Positions 44,354 through 54,172 of a stretch of DNA of 63,897 nucleotides are shown here, piece after piece (the stretch's first letter is position 1; every line of letters begins with the position of its first letter). The notes beneath the pieces were generated by a model. The model was not told the DNA's origin, made no database searches, and saw only the letters and a program-made list of their open reading frames with translations. A program made the position numbers and the translations under genes. Where the stretch lies: positions 4,238 to 68,134 of the forward strand of contig JAAVBX010000005.1 of NCBI GenBank assembly GCA_014802625.1, read 5' to 3'. This DNA is from a bacterium (lineage in GTDB: Bacteria > Bacteroidota > Bacteroidia > Bacteroidales > Muribaculaceae).

Positions 44354-47300
44354 TTATCTGACGATGACCTTCGCGGTTTCACCACCGCAGACTACGGTGT
44401 AGATGCCTGCCGCTACCTTAAGGCGCACGTCGGATGCCGCTTCGGCGCAATAGGCGCAGAGTCGGCCGTCGAGGGAATAGACGCTTACACTCTCTCCTTC
44501 ATACCCGCCTACTACTATTTCGCCGATACCTCCGAATATCTTGCCGGATGTGCCGTCAATCTCGCTGACGCCCGAGAGATCGACCTCTCCGAAACGATAT
44601 CCTCCGATCATGGCGTATGTCTCCGGATCAGGGAGGGTGGTGTCGATTGTAAGCTGAATCCAAGGCATATTCTGATATTCCTCGCTCAGGGGAATCACAT
44701 AATCATGCCAGCCATCGTTCACTGCAATCAGTTCAGCAATCTTGGTCATTTTCTTTCCATAAGTGGAGGCATAGACCGTGATCGGTCCGCCACATGGTGC
44801 CGAGGTCCATGAAGTGAGCGTGAATCCGGGTGTCTTCAGCCCCTCAGTGGAGAATTTGGGCAACTGCAGACGACCCTTCGCCGCAGTCTCGCCCGAGGCG
44901 AAGTTGATGAATGCGTAGGGAATCTCGGGATCCCAAAGCTCGCTTCCGAGATCCTCCGGCATACAGATGTTCCATTCGGAATCATAATCCGCTCCGGCCT
45001 TGGGAGTCAGCACCGGAGTGTATTTCGGACCGGCATACCCGTTACCTCTTACGAAATCCTCTACGATTTCAGGTTTATAGGGAGTGCCCAGCACGGGATA
45101 TACATACCAGATCGCACCTGAGATGCCACCCTCGTTTGCGGCAGCGATGGCGAGATACGTGACGGCCTGACGTGTTCCGGCAGGAAGTTCATAGGTATAT
45201 TCGAGCACATTGCCGAGATCTTTGGTGGGCACCCATTCGCTGTCTTCAAATTCAGTGTCCACATCCAGCTCCATCAGCCAATAGTGCATTCCCTCCGGAC
45301 TGTAATATCCCTCAAGGTTCTCCTGGCCACCCAGCGGAGGTTCCCATGTCAGGCGAACGCTCATATTGTCGCGGCTGACCTCAGACGAGAGATTCTCTAC
45401 GAAGTTCGGCGGGATGGTGCCGGTGTAGACTGTGACGGAGGTCTCCTGACCGGCCTGACCATCGAGAGTGCAATATACCACTACACGATTATCTCCCTGC
45501 TTGGTATCGACGGTCATCTCGATCGTTTCTCCGGGACGTCCTGCGCGAGAGTCGGTATTATCGCCGACAGCTGCGGTCACCTTCAGGTCGGCATCTGCCG
45601 GAATCACATTGCCTGTTATCGTTTCCGTGGGCATGGTGAACGTGATTGTGGCCGTCAGGTCGGCATCGCTCTTGGATTTCAACGTCAGATCAGAGGGAGC
45701 GGCGGGCACGTCTGCTGCGATATCCGTTGCCTCGATCTTGATATTACGCACGACAAGCGAATACTGGTCGGGCGCAGAGACGGAGCGGACTGCCACATAG
45801 GTCGCGCCGGCCGATTTGGGTACGAATACGTTGGAGAATACCTCCCATCCGTCGCTGTAGTAATTCTTGACGCGGGTCTCAGGTATCACGAGGGTAGTCA
45901 TAGCCTCGGGTGTCGGGGCGTTGCCGCACCACACCTCGAAGCGTTCCTCGTCGCCGACTCCGGGTGAACCTCCGGCGATAGCTTCGAGCGTCACGCGGTA
46001 GGCATGCGAGAGATCGGCGCAATCCACCGGAGGAAGAATCAACCAGTCGTCCGGACTCTCGTAGCTCCAGCCTGATGCGAATACATCGCCGCCCCAGCGG
46101 GTCTCCCAATACTGCCATGTGCCGTATTCCGGGCTGCCATCCTCATTGAATGTGGCTGTGATTTCTGCCTGATCCTTCGTAGGCACTACAGTGTAGGGGA
46201 GAGGCAGAGGCGCGCCGAAGATAATCTTGTTGGATTCCGTGCGCTCCGACACCTGGCCGTTGCAGCTTGCCGCCACATAGGCGTGATATGCCTGCACGGT
46301 AATCTCCGGATCAAGTTCGATATCCATCGATGTGGCATCCGTCGAGCCTATGAATCGGTCGTTGATGTAGACCTCATAGCGCATCTTTCCCGGCTCAAGG
46401 TAGCCTCCGAGTTCAGCCTCGGTCACGGGTGTCCAGCTGACTGATGTCTCCGTCATGGTCACCTCCTCCGGAGCCAAAGGCATACCGTTGCCGAAGTAAT
46501 GGGTCACGGCGATGGGTGCTCCCTCCGGACCATTCGCCACGCGGCAGCTCACACGAAGCACATGTTCACCATTCTCGAGCGGGCCTACAGTGATTACCGC
46601 ATCACTTCCTGCATTGGCATTGCCGGCCGACACTTTTACATTGTCAATGAATACGGAATAGTCCAATGTCCCCGAAAGGGCACCTCCGCCAAGCGTGGTC
46701 GCCGGCATCTTCAGTGTGAATGAACCCTCAAGCGCTCCGGCAGCGAAATCCTCACTTACGAGTGTGGGCATCGCCGGTGATTCCGCGTTGTAGGTGAAAT
46801 CATCGTTCAGAAGCACGAAGAACTGGTTGTCGGTCGGGAAATTGCGTATGAAGCGCATACGCTTCTCCTCAGGATAGATGTGATAGAGCTGGGTGGCATA
46901 TTCGTAGTACATCGGGGTGTACATGAAGCAGCCGTCGAAAGGACTGTAAGCCAATGCCGTCTTCGCATTCTTCAGGTTATCCAGTTCGAGATTGAAGATA
47001 GGGGTGATTTCCCCGTCAAGGGAAATCTTGATGAATTCTCCGTCATACGATACTCCATACAGGCCGTTGTCCGTCGGATTGTAACACATCGCCTTGGCAC
47101 GGTCCGTTGATTTCGCGATCTTGGCGATGACGGTTATATCGGCGGGATTGCTTGCCGGTGAGCAACAGAAATTGTAGATGCCGTCGTTGACGTCGCTGTT
47201 CTGTATGAATCCGTAGATATGATCATCCGCAGCCACGTAGGCGCAGCTTTCATAATAGGTGGTCATATCGATCAGATTGTCAGGGGCCATTGCCACTTCA

Positions 47301-47653
47301 CGAAGCATACGCCCGGTGGTCGGATCCAGCTCCACGTAGTTGTTGTAGATGATCAGGCCGCCGAGGTCGCTGACTCCGAGTCCGCAGAGCAGACCGTCGC
47401 GCATCCATGCGTTGTTGAGGTTAATGCCGTATTCCGACATGATGTTCGACCATAGGATGGAATAGCTGCCATCCGTCGAGAAGTCATACCATCCGGCTGT
47501 CTGTGTGTCGGTTGCCCCCATCCATGCGTGGAAGGAAGCGCCGGAAAGGCTTCTCTCTGAAGTCGCTTTCCCGGCTGAAGTCGCGGAAGCAGCCGAAGCC
47601 GGCAACCCCGCCGCCAAAAGAAGCGACAATGCTAAGATTGAGTTTTTGTTCAT
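44354..47653 (-). CDS. Large secreted multidomain protein, tandem copy 1, KVIVR tail
   Basis: A 1099-residue exported protein. After a signal peptide (MNKNSILALSLLLAAGLPASA) come a beta-propeller-like region (about 35-330, YDFSTDGSYSILWSN), fibronectin-III-like repeats (near 340-520 and 700-830, with TSVSWTPV and VRLTWEPP), and a jelly-roll or cleaved-adhesin-like module (about 535-690: WQYWETRW, DDWLILPPVD, NVFVPKSAGATYVAVRSV). The C-terminal about 80 residues match Por secretion-tail type sorting domains: VSVYSLDGRL, AAGIYTVVCGG, ending KVIVR. That tail is the usual signal for type IX secretion to the surface. It is about two-thirds identical by eye to the next gene (tandem duplication). 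It would bind or degrade host or dietary polymers (inference). Confidence 0.8.
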   Translation of the reverse strand: MNKNSILALSLLLAAGLPASAASATSAGKATSERSLSGASFHAWMGATDTQTAGWYDFSTDGSYSILWSNIMSEYGINLNNAWMRDGLLCGLGVSDLGGLIIYNNYVELDPTTGRMLREVAMAPDNLIDMTTYYESCAYVAADDHIYGFIQNSDVNDGIYNFCCSPASNPADITVIAKIAKSTDRAKAMCYNPTDNGLYGVSYDGEFIKISLDGEITPIFNLELDNLKNAKTALAYSPFDGCFMYTPMYYEYATQLYHIYPEEKRMRFIRNFPTDNQFFVLLNDDFTYNAESPAMPTLVSEDFAAGALEGSFTLKMPATTLGGGALSGTLDYSVFIDNVKVSAGNANAGSDAVITVGPLENGEHVLRVSCRVANGPEGAPIAVTHYFGNGMPLAPEEVTMTETSVSWTPVTEAELGGYLEPGKMRYEVYINDRFIGSTDATSMDIELDPEITVQAYHAYVAASCNGQVSERTESNKIIFGAPLPLPYTVVPTKDQAEITATFNEDGSPEYGTWQYWETRWGGDVFASGWSYESPDDWLILPPVDCADLSHAYRVTLEAIAGGSPGVGDEERFEVWCGNAPTPEAMTTLVIPETRVKNYYSDGWEVFSNVFVPKSAGATYVAVRSVSAPDQYSLVVRNIKIEATDIAADVPAAPSDLTLKSKSDADLTATITFTMPTETITGNVIPADADLKVTAAVGDNTDSRAGRPGETIEMTVDTKQGDNRVVVYCTLDGQAGQETSVTVYTGTIPPNFVENLSSEVSRDNMSVRLTWEPPLGGQENLEGYYSPEGMHYWLMELDVDTEFEDSEWVPTKDLGNVLEYTYELPAGTRQAVTYLAIAAANEGGISGAIWYVYPVLGTPYKPEIVEDFVRGNGYAGPKYTPVLTPKAGADYDSEWNICMPEDLGSELWDPEIPYAFINFASGETAAKGRLQLPKFSTEGLKTPGFTLTSWTSAPCGGPITVYASTYGKKMTKIAELIAVNDGWHDYVIPLSEEYQNMPWIQLTIDTTLPDPETYAMIGGYRFGEVDLSGVSEIDGTSGKIFGGIGEIVVGGYEGESVSVYSLDGRLCAYCAEAASDVRLKVAAGIYTVVCGGETAKVIVR

Positions 47654-47670
47654 GATGATATGATATTGTA

Positions 47671-47698
47671 AATCCCGGGGCCTGTCCGCCCCGGGATT
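47671..47698 (-). terminator. Hairpin between the tandem secreted-protein genes
   Basis: AATCCCGGGG at 47671-47680 pairs with CCCCGGGATT at 47689-47698 around an 8-nt loop, between the stop of copy 2 and the start of copy 1. It has no T-run, so it may stabilise mRNA or attenuate rather than terminate. Confidence 0.5.
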
Positions 47699-47715
47699 GG
47701 TGCTCAAGATTAATT

Positions 47716-50700
47716 TTAGCGTACGATTACTTTCTGCACATTCTCTCCGATCATCACAAGATATGTGCCTGCCGGAAGATGGATGCAGTCCTGATAATGC
47801 GCTCCCCAATTGTGGGCGAGGATTGTGCCGTCAAGGGAGTACACCGTGATTTTCTCACCCTCGGCGCCGTAGAAGATAATCTCTCCACGCCCGCCGAAGA
47901 CAGTCGGTTTCGCGACTGCCGGGCCGTCGGTGGCCGAGAGGTCGACCGTGCCGAAACGGTATCCTCCGATCAATGTCCAGGTATAATAATCGGGGAGGTC
48001 GCTGTCGATGGCGAGTTGAATCCAGGGCATATCACGGTAAATCTCCGGCATAGCCACGATGATATCCTGCCATCCCTTGCCGGAGGCGGGTATCTCCGCG
48101 ATCTTCGCCATTCTTGTGCCGTAGGTCATCGCGTAGACCGATACAGGGGCCAGACAGGGTGCGGATGTCCATAGCGTCAGCGTCAGACCCGGATCCTTCA
48201 CATTCTCAGTGGAAAATTTCGGCAACTGAAGCCGACCCTTGCCGGACTCCTCATCCTCCGCCGTCGCGCAACCCATGGCGTAGGGAATATCCGGATTCCA
48301 GAGATCTGCGCCAAATTCTTCGGGCATGACGAATAGCCATAGGTTGGTGTAGGAATCATCCGGTGCCTGAGTCAGAAGGGGAGTGTAATTGATGCCGGGT
48401 TCATTGCCCACTATGAATGTCTCATGAATCTCTCCACTGTAGGGCGGTCCTATCTGACGGTATGCGAAATAAATGGCGTCGGAGATGCCTCCGTTGTTGG
48501 CGGCTGCGATGCCTACATATTTCACCTGCAGCGGCTCTCCTTCAGGGAGAGTATAGGTATATTCATGCACATCGCCGAGATTCTTGGTCGGCACCCACTG
48601 GGGTGCGCCATATTCATCCGGCTGCTGTTCCATCAGCCAATAGTGCATACCTTCGGGGCTGTAGTATCCTTCGAGATTCTCCTGACCACGCACGGGTGCG
48701 TCCCATGTCATTGTGACGCTCATGTTGTCACGGCTCACCTCGCTGTCGAAATTCTCCACGAAGTTTGGCGGAATCGTGCCGGTGAAGATGTTGGCGTTGG
48801 CCTCCTGGCCGCGTTGGCCGTCGAGTGTGCAATAAGCCACGAGTCGGTTGTCACCCTGATAAGTGTCGATGGTCAGCGTGAGTTTCTCCCCGGGTTGAGC
48901 CTTACGTTCATCCCATTTCTCATTTATGCCGACGTGGGCTATCAGGTTGGCGTCAGCGGGAATGTCGGCGCCTGCAATCGTCTTGTCGGGCATCACGAGT
49001 GTGACGGTGGCTGTCAGCGAGGCATCATCCTTATCGATAACCGTGAAATTCACGGGTGCTTCCGGCACATTGGCCGGCTCCTCGGTGGGTTCGATGATGA
49101 TTCTGCGCACGATAAGAGAGTGCTGGTCGGCCGGTGATACCGCGCGGATGGCCACGTAGGTGGCTCCCGGTTGCTTGGGCACGAACAGATTGGAGAATGT
49201 CTCCCATCCCGCGGTGATGAATTCTGTCACCTGTGTCTCCGGGATGATGAGTGTATTCATGGCTTTCGGGTCGGGCGCGTTGCCACACCACACCTCGAAG
49301 CGCTCATCCTTACCCGTCAGTCCACCGCATATGGCGTCGAGCGTAATCTTGTAGGCATGTGTGATATCACTGCAGTCTACAGGGGGCAGAATCAACCAGT
49401 CATCCGCCGCCTGGCGGCTCCAGCCTGACGCGAACACCGGCTCATGCCAGCGGGTCTCGTAGAATTCCCAGGTGCCGTAGTCGGGGCTGCCGTCTACATT
49501 GAATATGCGGCAGATATCGGCTTGTTCGGCTGTGGGGACAACGGTGTAGGGCAACGCGAGCGGCGAGCCGAAAATCGTTTTGTTGGATTTGGTGCGTTCC
49601 GAAACTTGTCCGTTGCATGTGGCTGCAACGTAAGCGTAATAAGCGGTCACGGTGACATCCGGATCAAGCTCTATCGCCATGGAAGTACCGTCGGTCGAGC
49701 CGATGAAGCGGTCGTTGACATATACTTCATACCGCATCTTACCCGGTTCCAGATACCCTCCGAGCAGTGCTTCCGTCACCGGAGTCCAGCTTACGGATGT
49801 ATCTGTCATAGTCACCTCCGCAGGAGCGAGCGGCACTCCGTTGCCGAAGTAGCGGTCTACTACATAAGGCAACCCTTCGTGACCGGAAACGTCTGCGCAG
49901 CTGACGCGGATCACGTGCTCTCCGTTCGAGAGCGGGCCGACCTTGATGTCGATTTCCTCACCCGGGGTCGCGGAGCCTGTGGAGGATGCCGTATTGTCGA
50001 TGTAGAGGGTCCACGTCAGATTCCCGGAGAGAGCTTTTCCTCCGGCGGTTGCTACGGGCATTTTCAAGGTCCATTCACCCTCCAATGCCCCCGGTGTCAT
50101 TCTGTCGCTGACGAACGTAGGTCGTCCCGGTGCATCTGCATTGAATGTGAAATTGTCATTGGTGAAGAAGAAGAATTGTTCCGAGCCGGGATAGTTGCGC
50201 ACGAATCTGATCTGTTTCTCTTCCGGATAGACATAATACAGTTGCGTGGCATAATAATAGTAGGAGGGTGTGTAGAGATAACAACCGTCATACGGACTGT
50301 AGACCAAGGCCGCCTTGTCGTTTCTCACGTCTTCGAGAGGGAGGGTAAAGATTTTTGTCTGGTTACCCTCGAAGTCTATCTTTACGAAGTCTCCGTTAAA
50401 TGTCACTCCATATAGCGCCCCCTCCTCCGCGTTATAGCAGAGTGAGTTGGTGCGGGTGCTGTAATCCTCAAGGTGTTTGATGACTGTTATATCCGCTATG
50501 TTTCCCGCCGGGGAGGAGCAGAAATTGTAGCCGTTCTCCTCCGTCGTGCTGGTGTAGCCGTATATTCGGTCCTCTTCGGCCACATATGCACAGCTTATGT
50601 AATATGTGCCCATATCTATCTGATTGTTGGGGGCGAGTCCCTCCTCCTTCAGCATTTGGCCGGTGACGGGATCGAATTCCACATAGTTATAGTAGAATAT

Positions 50701-51120
50701 CATTCCCCCCATATTCATCACTCCCAGGCCGCACAGGCGGTTGTCGCGCATCCAGCCATTGGTGATATTGATACCCATGGAGGCATATATCTCGTTGCTC
50801 CATTCGAGGCGGTATGAGCCGTCGGTATCGAAGCTGTACCATCCGGCAACATCCGTTTCCGATCCCCCGAGCCATGTATGGAGCTGTGCACCCGAGAGGC
50901 TCGTGCGGCTTATCGGTCGTTGTTGGCCTGAAATAGGAGCAGGCCGCTGCTGCATCTCTCTATCGATGCCCGCTGAAGTCTGATTGAGAATCAGTCGTCC
51001 TGATTCCGGTGCCTCTCTTTCGATCTTTGTCCCGACGGGTCTACCCGGCAACGGCGAAGCCGCCGTTGCCGAGCCCGTTGCCATCAGGAGAATCGCTGCT
51101 GTCAGTTTGATTCCATTCAT
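47716..51120 (-). CDS. Large secreted multidomain protein, tandem copy 2, KVIVR tail
   Basis: A 1134-residue paralog of the following gene with the same order of parts: signal peptide (MNGIKLTAAILLMATGSATA), propeller-like N-terminal region, FnIII-like repeats, a cleaved-adhesin-like jelly-roll (EFYETRWHEPVFASGW, DDWLILPPVD) and a sorting tail (ITVYSLDGTILA, LPAGTYLVMIG, KVIVR). Blocks such as SVSWTPVTEA-LGGYLEP are nearly identical in both, marking recent duplication or selection to keep two copies. It starts 18 nt after the leucine-rich protein gene, so the three form an operon. Confidence 0.8.
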   Translation of the reverse strand: MNGIKLTAAILLMATGSATAASPLPGRPVGTKIEREAPESGRLILNQTSAGIDREMQQRPAPISGQQRPISRTSLSGAQLHTWLGGSETDVAGWYSFDTDGSYRLEWSNEIYASMGINITNGWMRDNRLCGLGVMNMGGMIFYYNYVEFDPVTGQMLKEEGLAPNNQIDMGTYYISCAYVAEEDRIYGYTSTTEENGYNFCSSPAGNIADITVIKHLEDYSTRTNSLCYNAEEGALYGVTFNGDFVKIDFEGNQTKIFTLPLEDVRNDKAALVYSPYDGCYLYTPSYYYYATQLYYVYPEEKQIRFVRNYPGSEQFFFFTNDNFTFNADAPGRPTFVSDRMTPGALEGEWTLKMPVATAGGKALSGNLTWTLYIDNTASSTGSATPGEEIDIKVGPLSNGEHVIRVSCADVSGHEGLPYVVDRYFGNGVPLAPAEVTMTDTSVSWTPVTEALLGGYLEPGKMRYEVYVNDRFIGSTDGTSMAIELDPDVTVTAYYAYVAATCNGQVSERTKSNKTIFGSPLALPYTVVPTAEQADICRIFNVDGSPDYGTWEFYETRWHEPVFASGWSRQAADDWLILPPVDCSDITHAYKITLDAICGGLTGKDERFEVWCGNAPDPKAMNTLIIPETQVTEFITAGWETFSNLFVPKQPGATYVAIRAVSPADQHSLIVRRIIIEPTEEPANVPEAPVNFTVIDKDDASLTATVTLVMPDKTIAGADIPADANLIAHVGINEKWDERKAQPGEKLTLTIDTYQGDNRLVAYCTLDGQRGQEANANIFTGTIPPNFVENFDSEVSRDNMSVTMTWDAPVRGQENLEGYYSPEGMHYWLMEQQPDEYGAPQWVPTKNLGDVHEYTYTLPEGEPLQVKYVGIAAANNGGISDAIYFAYRQIGPPYSGEIHETFIVGNEPGINYTPLLTQAPDDSYTNLWLFVMPEEFGADLWNPDIPYAMGCATAEDEESGKGRLQLPKFSTENVKDPGLTLTLWTSAPCLAPVSVYAMTYGTRMAKIAEIPASGKGWQDIIVAMPEIYRDMPWIQLAIDSDLPDYYTWTLIGGYRFGTVDLSATDGPAVAKPTVFGGRGEIIFYGAEGEKITVYSLDGTILAHNWGAHYQDCIHLPAGTYLVMIGENVQKVIVR

Positions 51121-51138
51121 TTTTCCTGAGGATTAAGA

Positions 51139-53886
51139 TTATCGATTAAGGATTTTCTCTATCTTGACTGTGCCGTCGGCCATCCGCTTGAGGATTATCA
51201 CGGCCTCTCCGGCTACAGGCGCTTTGAGTCGGATGCCCGAAGTGGTGTAGTATTCGATCTCGACTGCCTCCCCGGTTGATATTGATGCCACACCGGTGGC
51301 CGGGAATTCGATAGGATTAAGGGCCTCGACTGCCTTATAAGCCTCCTCGGAGCCAGAGGGACATATACCGATACAACCCTCGGCAACGCCTGAGAAAGCA
51401 TCCTTGCCGACTACCGGGGGAACGACAGTCGCGAACGTCACCTTCGACAGAGCCTGGCAACGCTTGAACGCCGCGTCGCCGATCTCCTCAAGAGCCTCTC
51501 CGAATTCGATGTGTTCGAGCTTCAGACAATTCTCGAATGCGGAATAATCGATGACACGGGTGGAGGCGGGAAGTTCTATCTCCTTGAGCGAGGTGCATCC
51601 GAAGAATGCGTGTGAGCCGATCTCATCGATTTGTGAAGTTATCTTTACTGATTCCAGACCTACGCAACCGTACAAGGTCTTCTCGGGGATTCTATCAAGT
51701 GCGGCGTGCAGTTCGATGCTCTTCAGCGAGCGATTTCCCTGGAACATCATGGGCAGCATATAGTCAACCTTGAAGGTTGCTCCCTTGAATTCCACTTCTG
51801 CGGGAATCACCACCTCGGCGGCGTTGCCGGTGTAGCTGTGGAGCGACACTGTTTCCTCACCGTCTACCACATAATATAGACCTTCGAGTGTGAAATCGGT
51901 GATAGGAATAACGACTGGTTCCGCCTCGGCTACGGGTGTCTCGAATCCGTCAGCATATTCGGTCTCTACTGAGAAGGAATAGCTCTCGCCCTGTTCGGTA
52001 CCTTCGAAGATATAGGATGTTTCTCCGGTCTCTGCGATTACCTCGCCATCAAGCATTATCTTGAATATCACCTCCTTGCCGGCTGCCGACTCGGGAAGAT
52101 TCCAGCTGATGAGGATTCTTCCTTCTTCATCGGGAGTGGCTGTCAGATCGGTCACGCCGGGATAGTCGTTGATCTCCACCTGGTCGAGTAGCATGGGGAA
52201 CCGACCCTCGGAACCCTCATAATTGAACGACAGACGCAGTTTCGAAGCGTGCAGACCTGCGAACGATGTCAACGGAAGCGAAACCTTTTCCCAGCCCATC
52301 TTCGCGCCGGCCTCTGCCTCCTCGCCGGATGGTAGAACACCATAAGGCTGTGTGTGGACTGTCTCATAGACGGGATAACCATTCTCGTCAAACTCGCCGG
52401 TGGTCATCTGCAGCGTCAGGCAGCCGTTGGAGCCTGCCACGGGCACGTAGCTGAAGCTCAGGATGGGATTATAGGTGTTCTCGAATGAGAGATTGGCTGA
52501 TGTCAGGGTGCCTGCCTCGGTCGATGACGAGTATGGGTTCGTGGTTACATAATAGAAATTGTCCGGACCCGTCTCCTCATTGCCGGGACCATCCACACCG
52601 CATTTGATCTCCTGCTCCTCTCCTGAATTCTCAACTGTCACGTTGTCGCGCAGATAGTGGGCCGAGAATCCGTAGCCGAAATCCTCCTCCCATTTGTTCT
52701 GAGTCTGGCGGTTGAACTTATTGCCGGCATTGAAATTCTCTATGAAGGGGAGCTGCGACGGCGGACCGGCGACAACTCCATAGGAGGTCTCTCCATAATT
52801 GTAGCCAACATCCTCGAAAGGCACTCCATTGTCGGGATAGACGCGGTAGAACAGCGTGGCCTCCTCTGTGAGCCCCTCAAGTTTGTCGACGAAGCGGCAT
52901 TCCGTCACGGCATCGGCCAGAAGCGTAGGATTCCGGAAGTAATCGTTGTCGGAGCGGTAAATCTTATATACGAGCTTCGAAGGATCGATGTAACCATCGT
53001 GATAGCCGGTTTCCGGAGCCTTCCATGTGACGGTCACCGTGCCCCCTGTCTCGACAGCCGTGACATCGGTCACTTTACCGGGTGTATCCTCCCCGAGGAA
53101 GATGGATGCGCGGCCTGCCTCGCTTTCTCCGAACTGGGTGTAGGTATACACGCGATAGCTGTTTGTACCGGCGTGTGTGTCATTGTCATTGAATGTGAAT
53201 TTCTCACCCGGTTGGGGTGTCTGATGTGAGTCGAGCAGCACTGTATTGCCGTCGGCATCAAGCTTGTAGAGACGAATCTCTGTGTATTTGATACCTGCCG
53301 GGAAGGGCATCGGATTCCACGTGTCGCCGTAGGATGCCGTGCCGCAAGAATAGCTGACCTTTACCGGCCCATTGAGAGCATCCTCAGCCTCAAGCTCGGG
53401 TGAGGAGGGTGCCACCGGGTTGATGCCGTATACGATCTCCGTGCTGGCGGCATCACCGGTTCTCCCGTCCAATATTGCTTTTGCCGAGTAGGTATAGTCT
53501 CCGCCGAATGTGAGCCCATCACGGTCTTGGAATTCAATGATGGCCCCTGCCTCCACGTCATCCCATGATTTCAGCAGCTCATCCACATCATCCCCGGCGC
53601 TGCGGTAAAGCTCGATTCTATCCCATTTCTCGACGGGGCGGTTGATCCAATCGTCGCCGCGTGCCTTCAGGGGAGCGGTAATGTTGATGGAGTTGAAACA
53701 ATCGGATGTTTCAAGTTCAAATTCGAATGCTGCCTCCAGCGTCGGGGCAAGAGGTGTCTGTCCGATGGCGCGGGGCGCCTGATGTGTGACTTCCGGAGAA
53801 TCTGCAAGGGCTGAATAGCCCGCAAGGCCTCCACCTGCGAGCAGTGTCAGCGCTCCGAATGCGTAGAAGTAAAGATTTCTTCTCAT
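51139..53886 (-). CDS. Secreted protein with FnIII, jelly-roll and BspA-like leucine-rich repeats
   Basis: A 915-residue exported protein. Signal peptide or anchor (LYFYAFGALTLLAGGGLAGYSA), FnIII-like repeats (about 45-420), a jelly-roll/MAM-like region (about 400-590: PFIENFNAGNKF), an FnIII-like stretch, then five or so leucine-rich repeats of the BspA/LRR_5 type (near 710-835: LKSIELHAALDRIPEKTLYGC, SVKITSQIDEIGSHAFFGC, IELPASTRVIDYSAFENC). BspA repeats bind fibronectin or other host proteins in relatives. The C-terminal tail is shaped like a sorting tail but ends KILNR instead of KVIVR. It leads the three-gene operon with a candidate promoter at 53962-53969. Confidence 0.82.
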   Translation of the reverse strand: MRRNLYFYAFGALTLLAGGGLAGYSALADSPEVTHQAPRAIGQTPLAPTLEAAFEFELETSDCFNSINITAPLKARGDDWINRPVEKWDRIELYRSAGDDVDELLKSWDDVEAGAIIEFQDRDGLTFGGDYTYSAKAILDGRTGDAASTEIVYGINPVAPSSPELEAEDALNGPVKVSYSCGTASYGDTWNPMPFPAGIKYTEIRLYKLDADGNTVLLDSHQTPQPGEKFTFNDNDTHAGTNSYRVYTYTQFGESEAGRASIFLGEDTPGKVTDVTAVETGGTVTVTWKAPETGYHDGYIDPSKLVYKIYRSDNDYFRNPTLLADAVTECRFVDKLEGLTEEATLFYRVYPDNGVPFEDVGYNYGETSYGVVAGPPSQLPFIENFNAGNKFNRQTQNKWEEDFGYGFSAHYLRDNVTVENSGEEQEIKCGVDGPGNEETGPDNFYYVTTNPYSSSTEAGTLTSANLSFENTYNPILSFSYVPVAGSNGCLTLQMTTGEFDENGYPVYETVHTQPYGVLPSGEEAEAGAKMGWEKVSLPLTSFAGLHASKLRLSFNYEGSEGRFPMLLDQVEINDYPGVTDLTATPDEEGRILISWNLPESAAGKEVIFKIMLDGEVIAETGETSYIFEGTEQGESYSFSVETEYADGFETPVAEAEPVVIPITDFTLEGLYYVVDGEETVSLHSYTGNAAEVVIPAEVEFKGATFKVDYMLPMMFQGNRSLKSIELHAALDRIPEKTLYGCVGLESVKITSQIDEIGSHAFFGCTSLKEIELPASTRVIDYSAFENCLKLEHIEFGEALEEIGDAAFKRCQALSKVTFATVVPPVVGKDAFSGVAEGCIGICPSGSEEAYKAVEALNPIEFPATGVASISTGEAVEIEYYTTSGIRLKAPVAGEAVIILKRMADGTVKIEKILNR

Positions 53887-53907
53887 ATTAATTATGGTTA
53901 GATTGAT

Positions 53908-53934
53908 GGTCGCGGGTATTTCCTACCCGTGACC
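53908..53934 (-). promoter_or_regulatory. 5' untranslated region hairpin
   Basis: An 11-bp stem (GGTCGCGGGTA at 53908-53918 with TACCCGTGACC at 53924-53934, one G-T pair) lies between the promoter and the start codon of the leucine-rich protein, 22 nt before the ATG. It may regulate translation or mRNA stability. Confidence 0.5.
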
Positions 53935-53961
53935 GCTGCTTATGTTGAGATATTTCTAAAG

Positions 53962-53969
53962 CAAAGATA
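53962..53969 (-). promoter_or_regulatory. -7 element of the secreted-protein operon
   Basis: Minus-strand TATCTTTG followed by CTTTAG. A -33 box at the right distance is not clear. Gives a 5' leader of about 70 nt that includes the 53908-53934 hairpin. Confidence 0.55.
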
Positions 53970-54108
53970 GAAAAATTAAATCCATTCCCATATAGAACTA
54001 TGTTAAAATGATAATAAATTTTATGTTTTATTGTCATAAGTTAATTCGGATTGGTTTAACGATTCCGTAATTGCAACATACTCCACACCGCATGGATATG
54101 ACAGAGTG

Positions 54109-54140
54109 TTTGAAAAGTTGCGGATTTTTTATTACTTTTG
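54109..54140 (+). promoter_or_regulatory. Promoter of the DUF2851 gene
   Basis: TTTG at 54109-54112 and TACTTTTG at 54133-54140 are 20 nt apart, and the start codon is 33 nt downstream. Confidence 0.75.
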
Positions 54141-54172
54141 TAACCATGACCTACTTATAGTATATATGCGGT

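Noticed and set aside
49444..50415. 323-codon open frame on the plus strand
   Set aside because: It lies inside the tandem secreted-protein gene on the opposite strand; codon bias of the real gene makes such shadows common.
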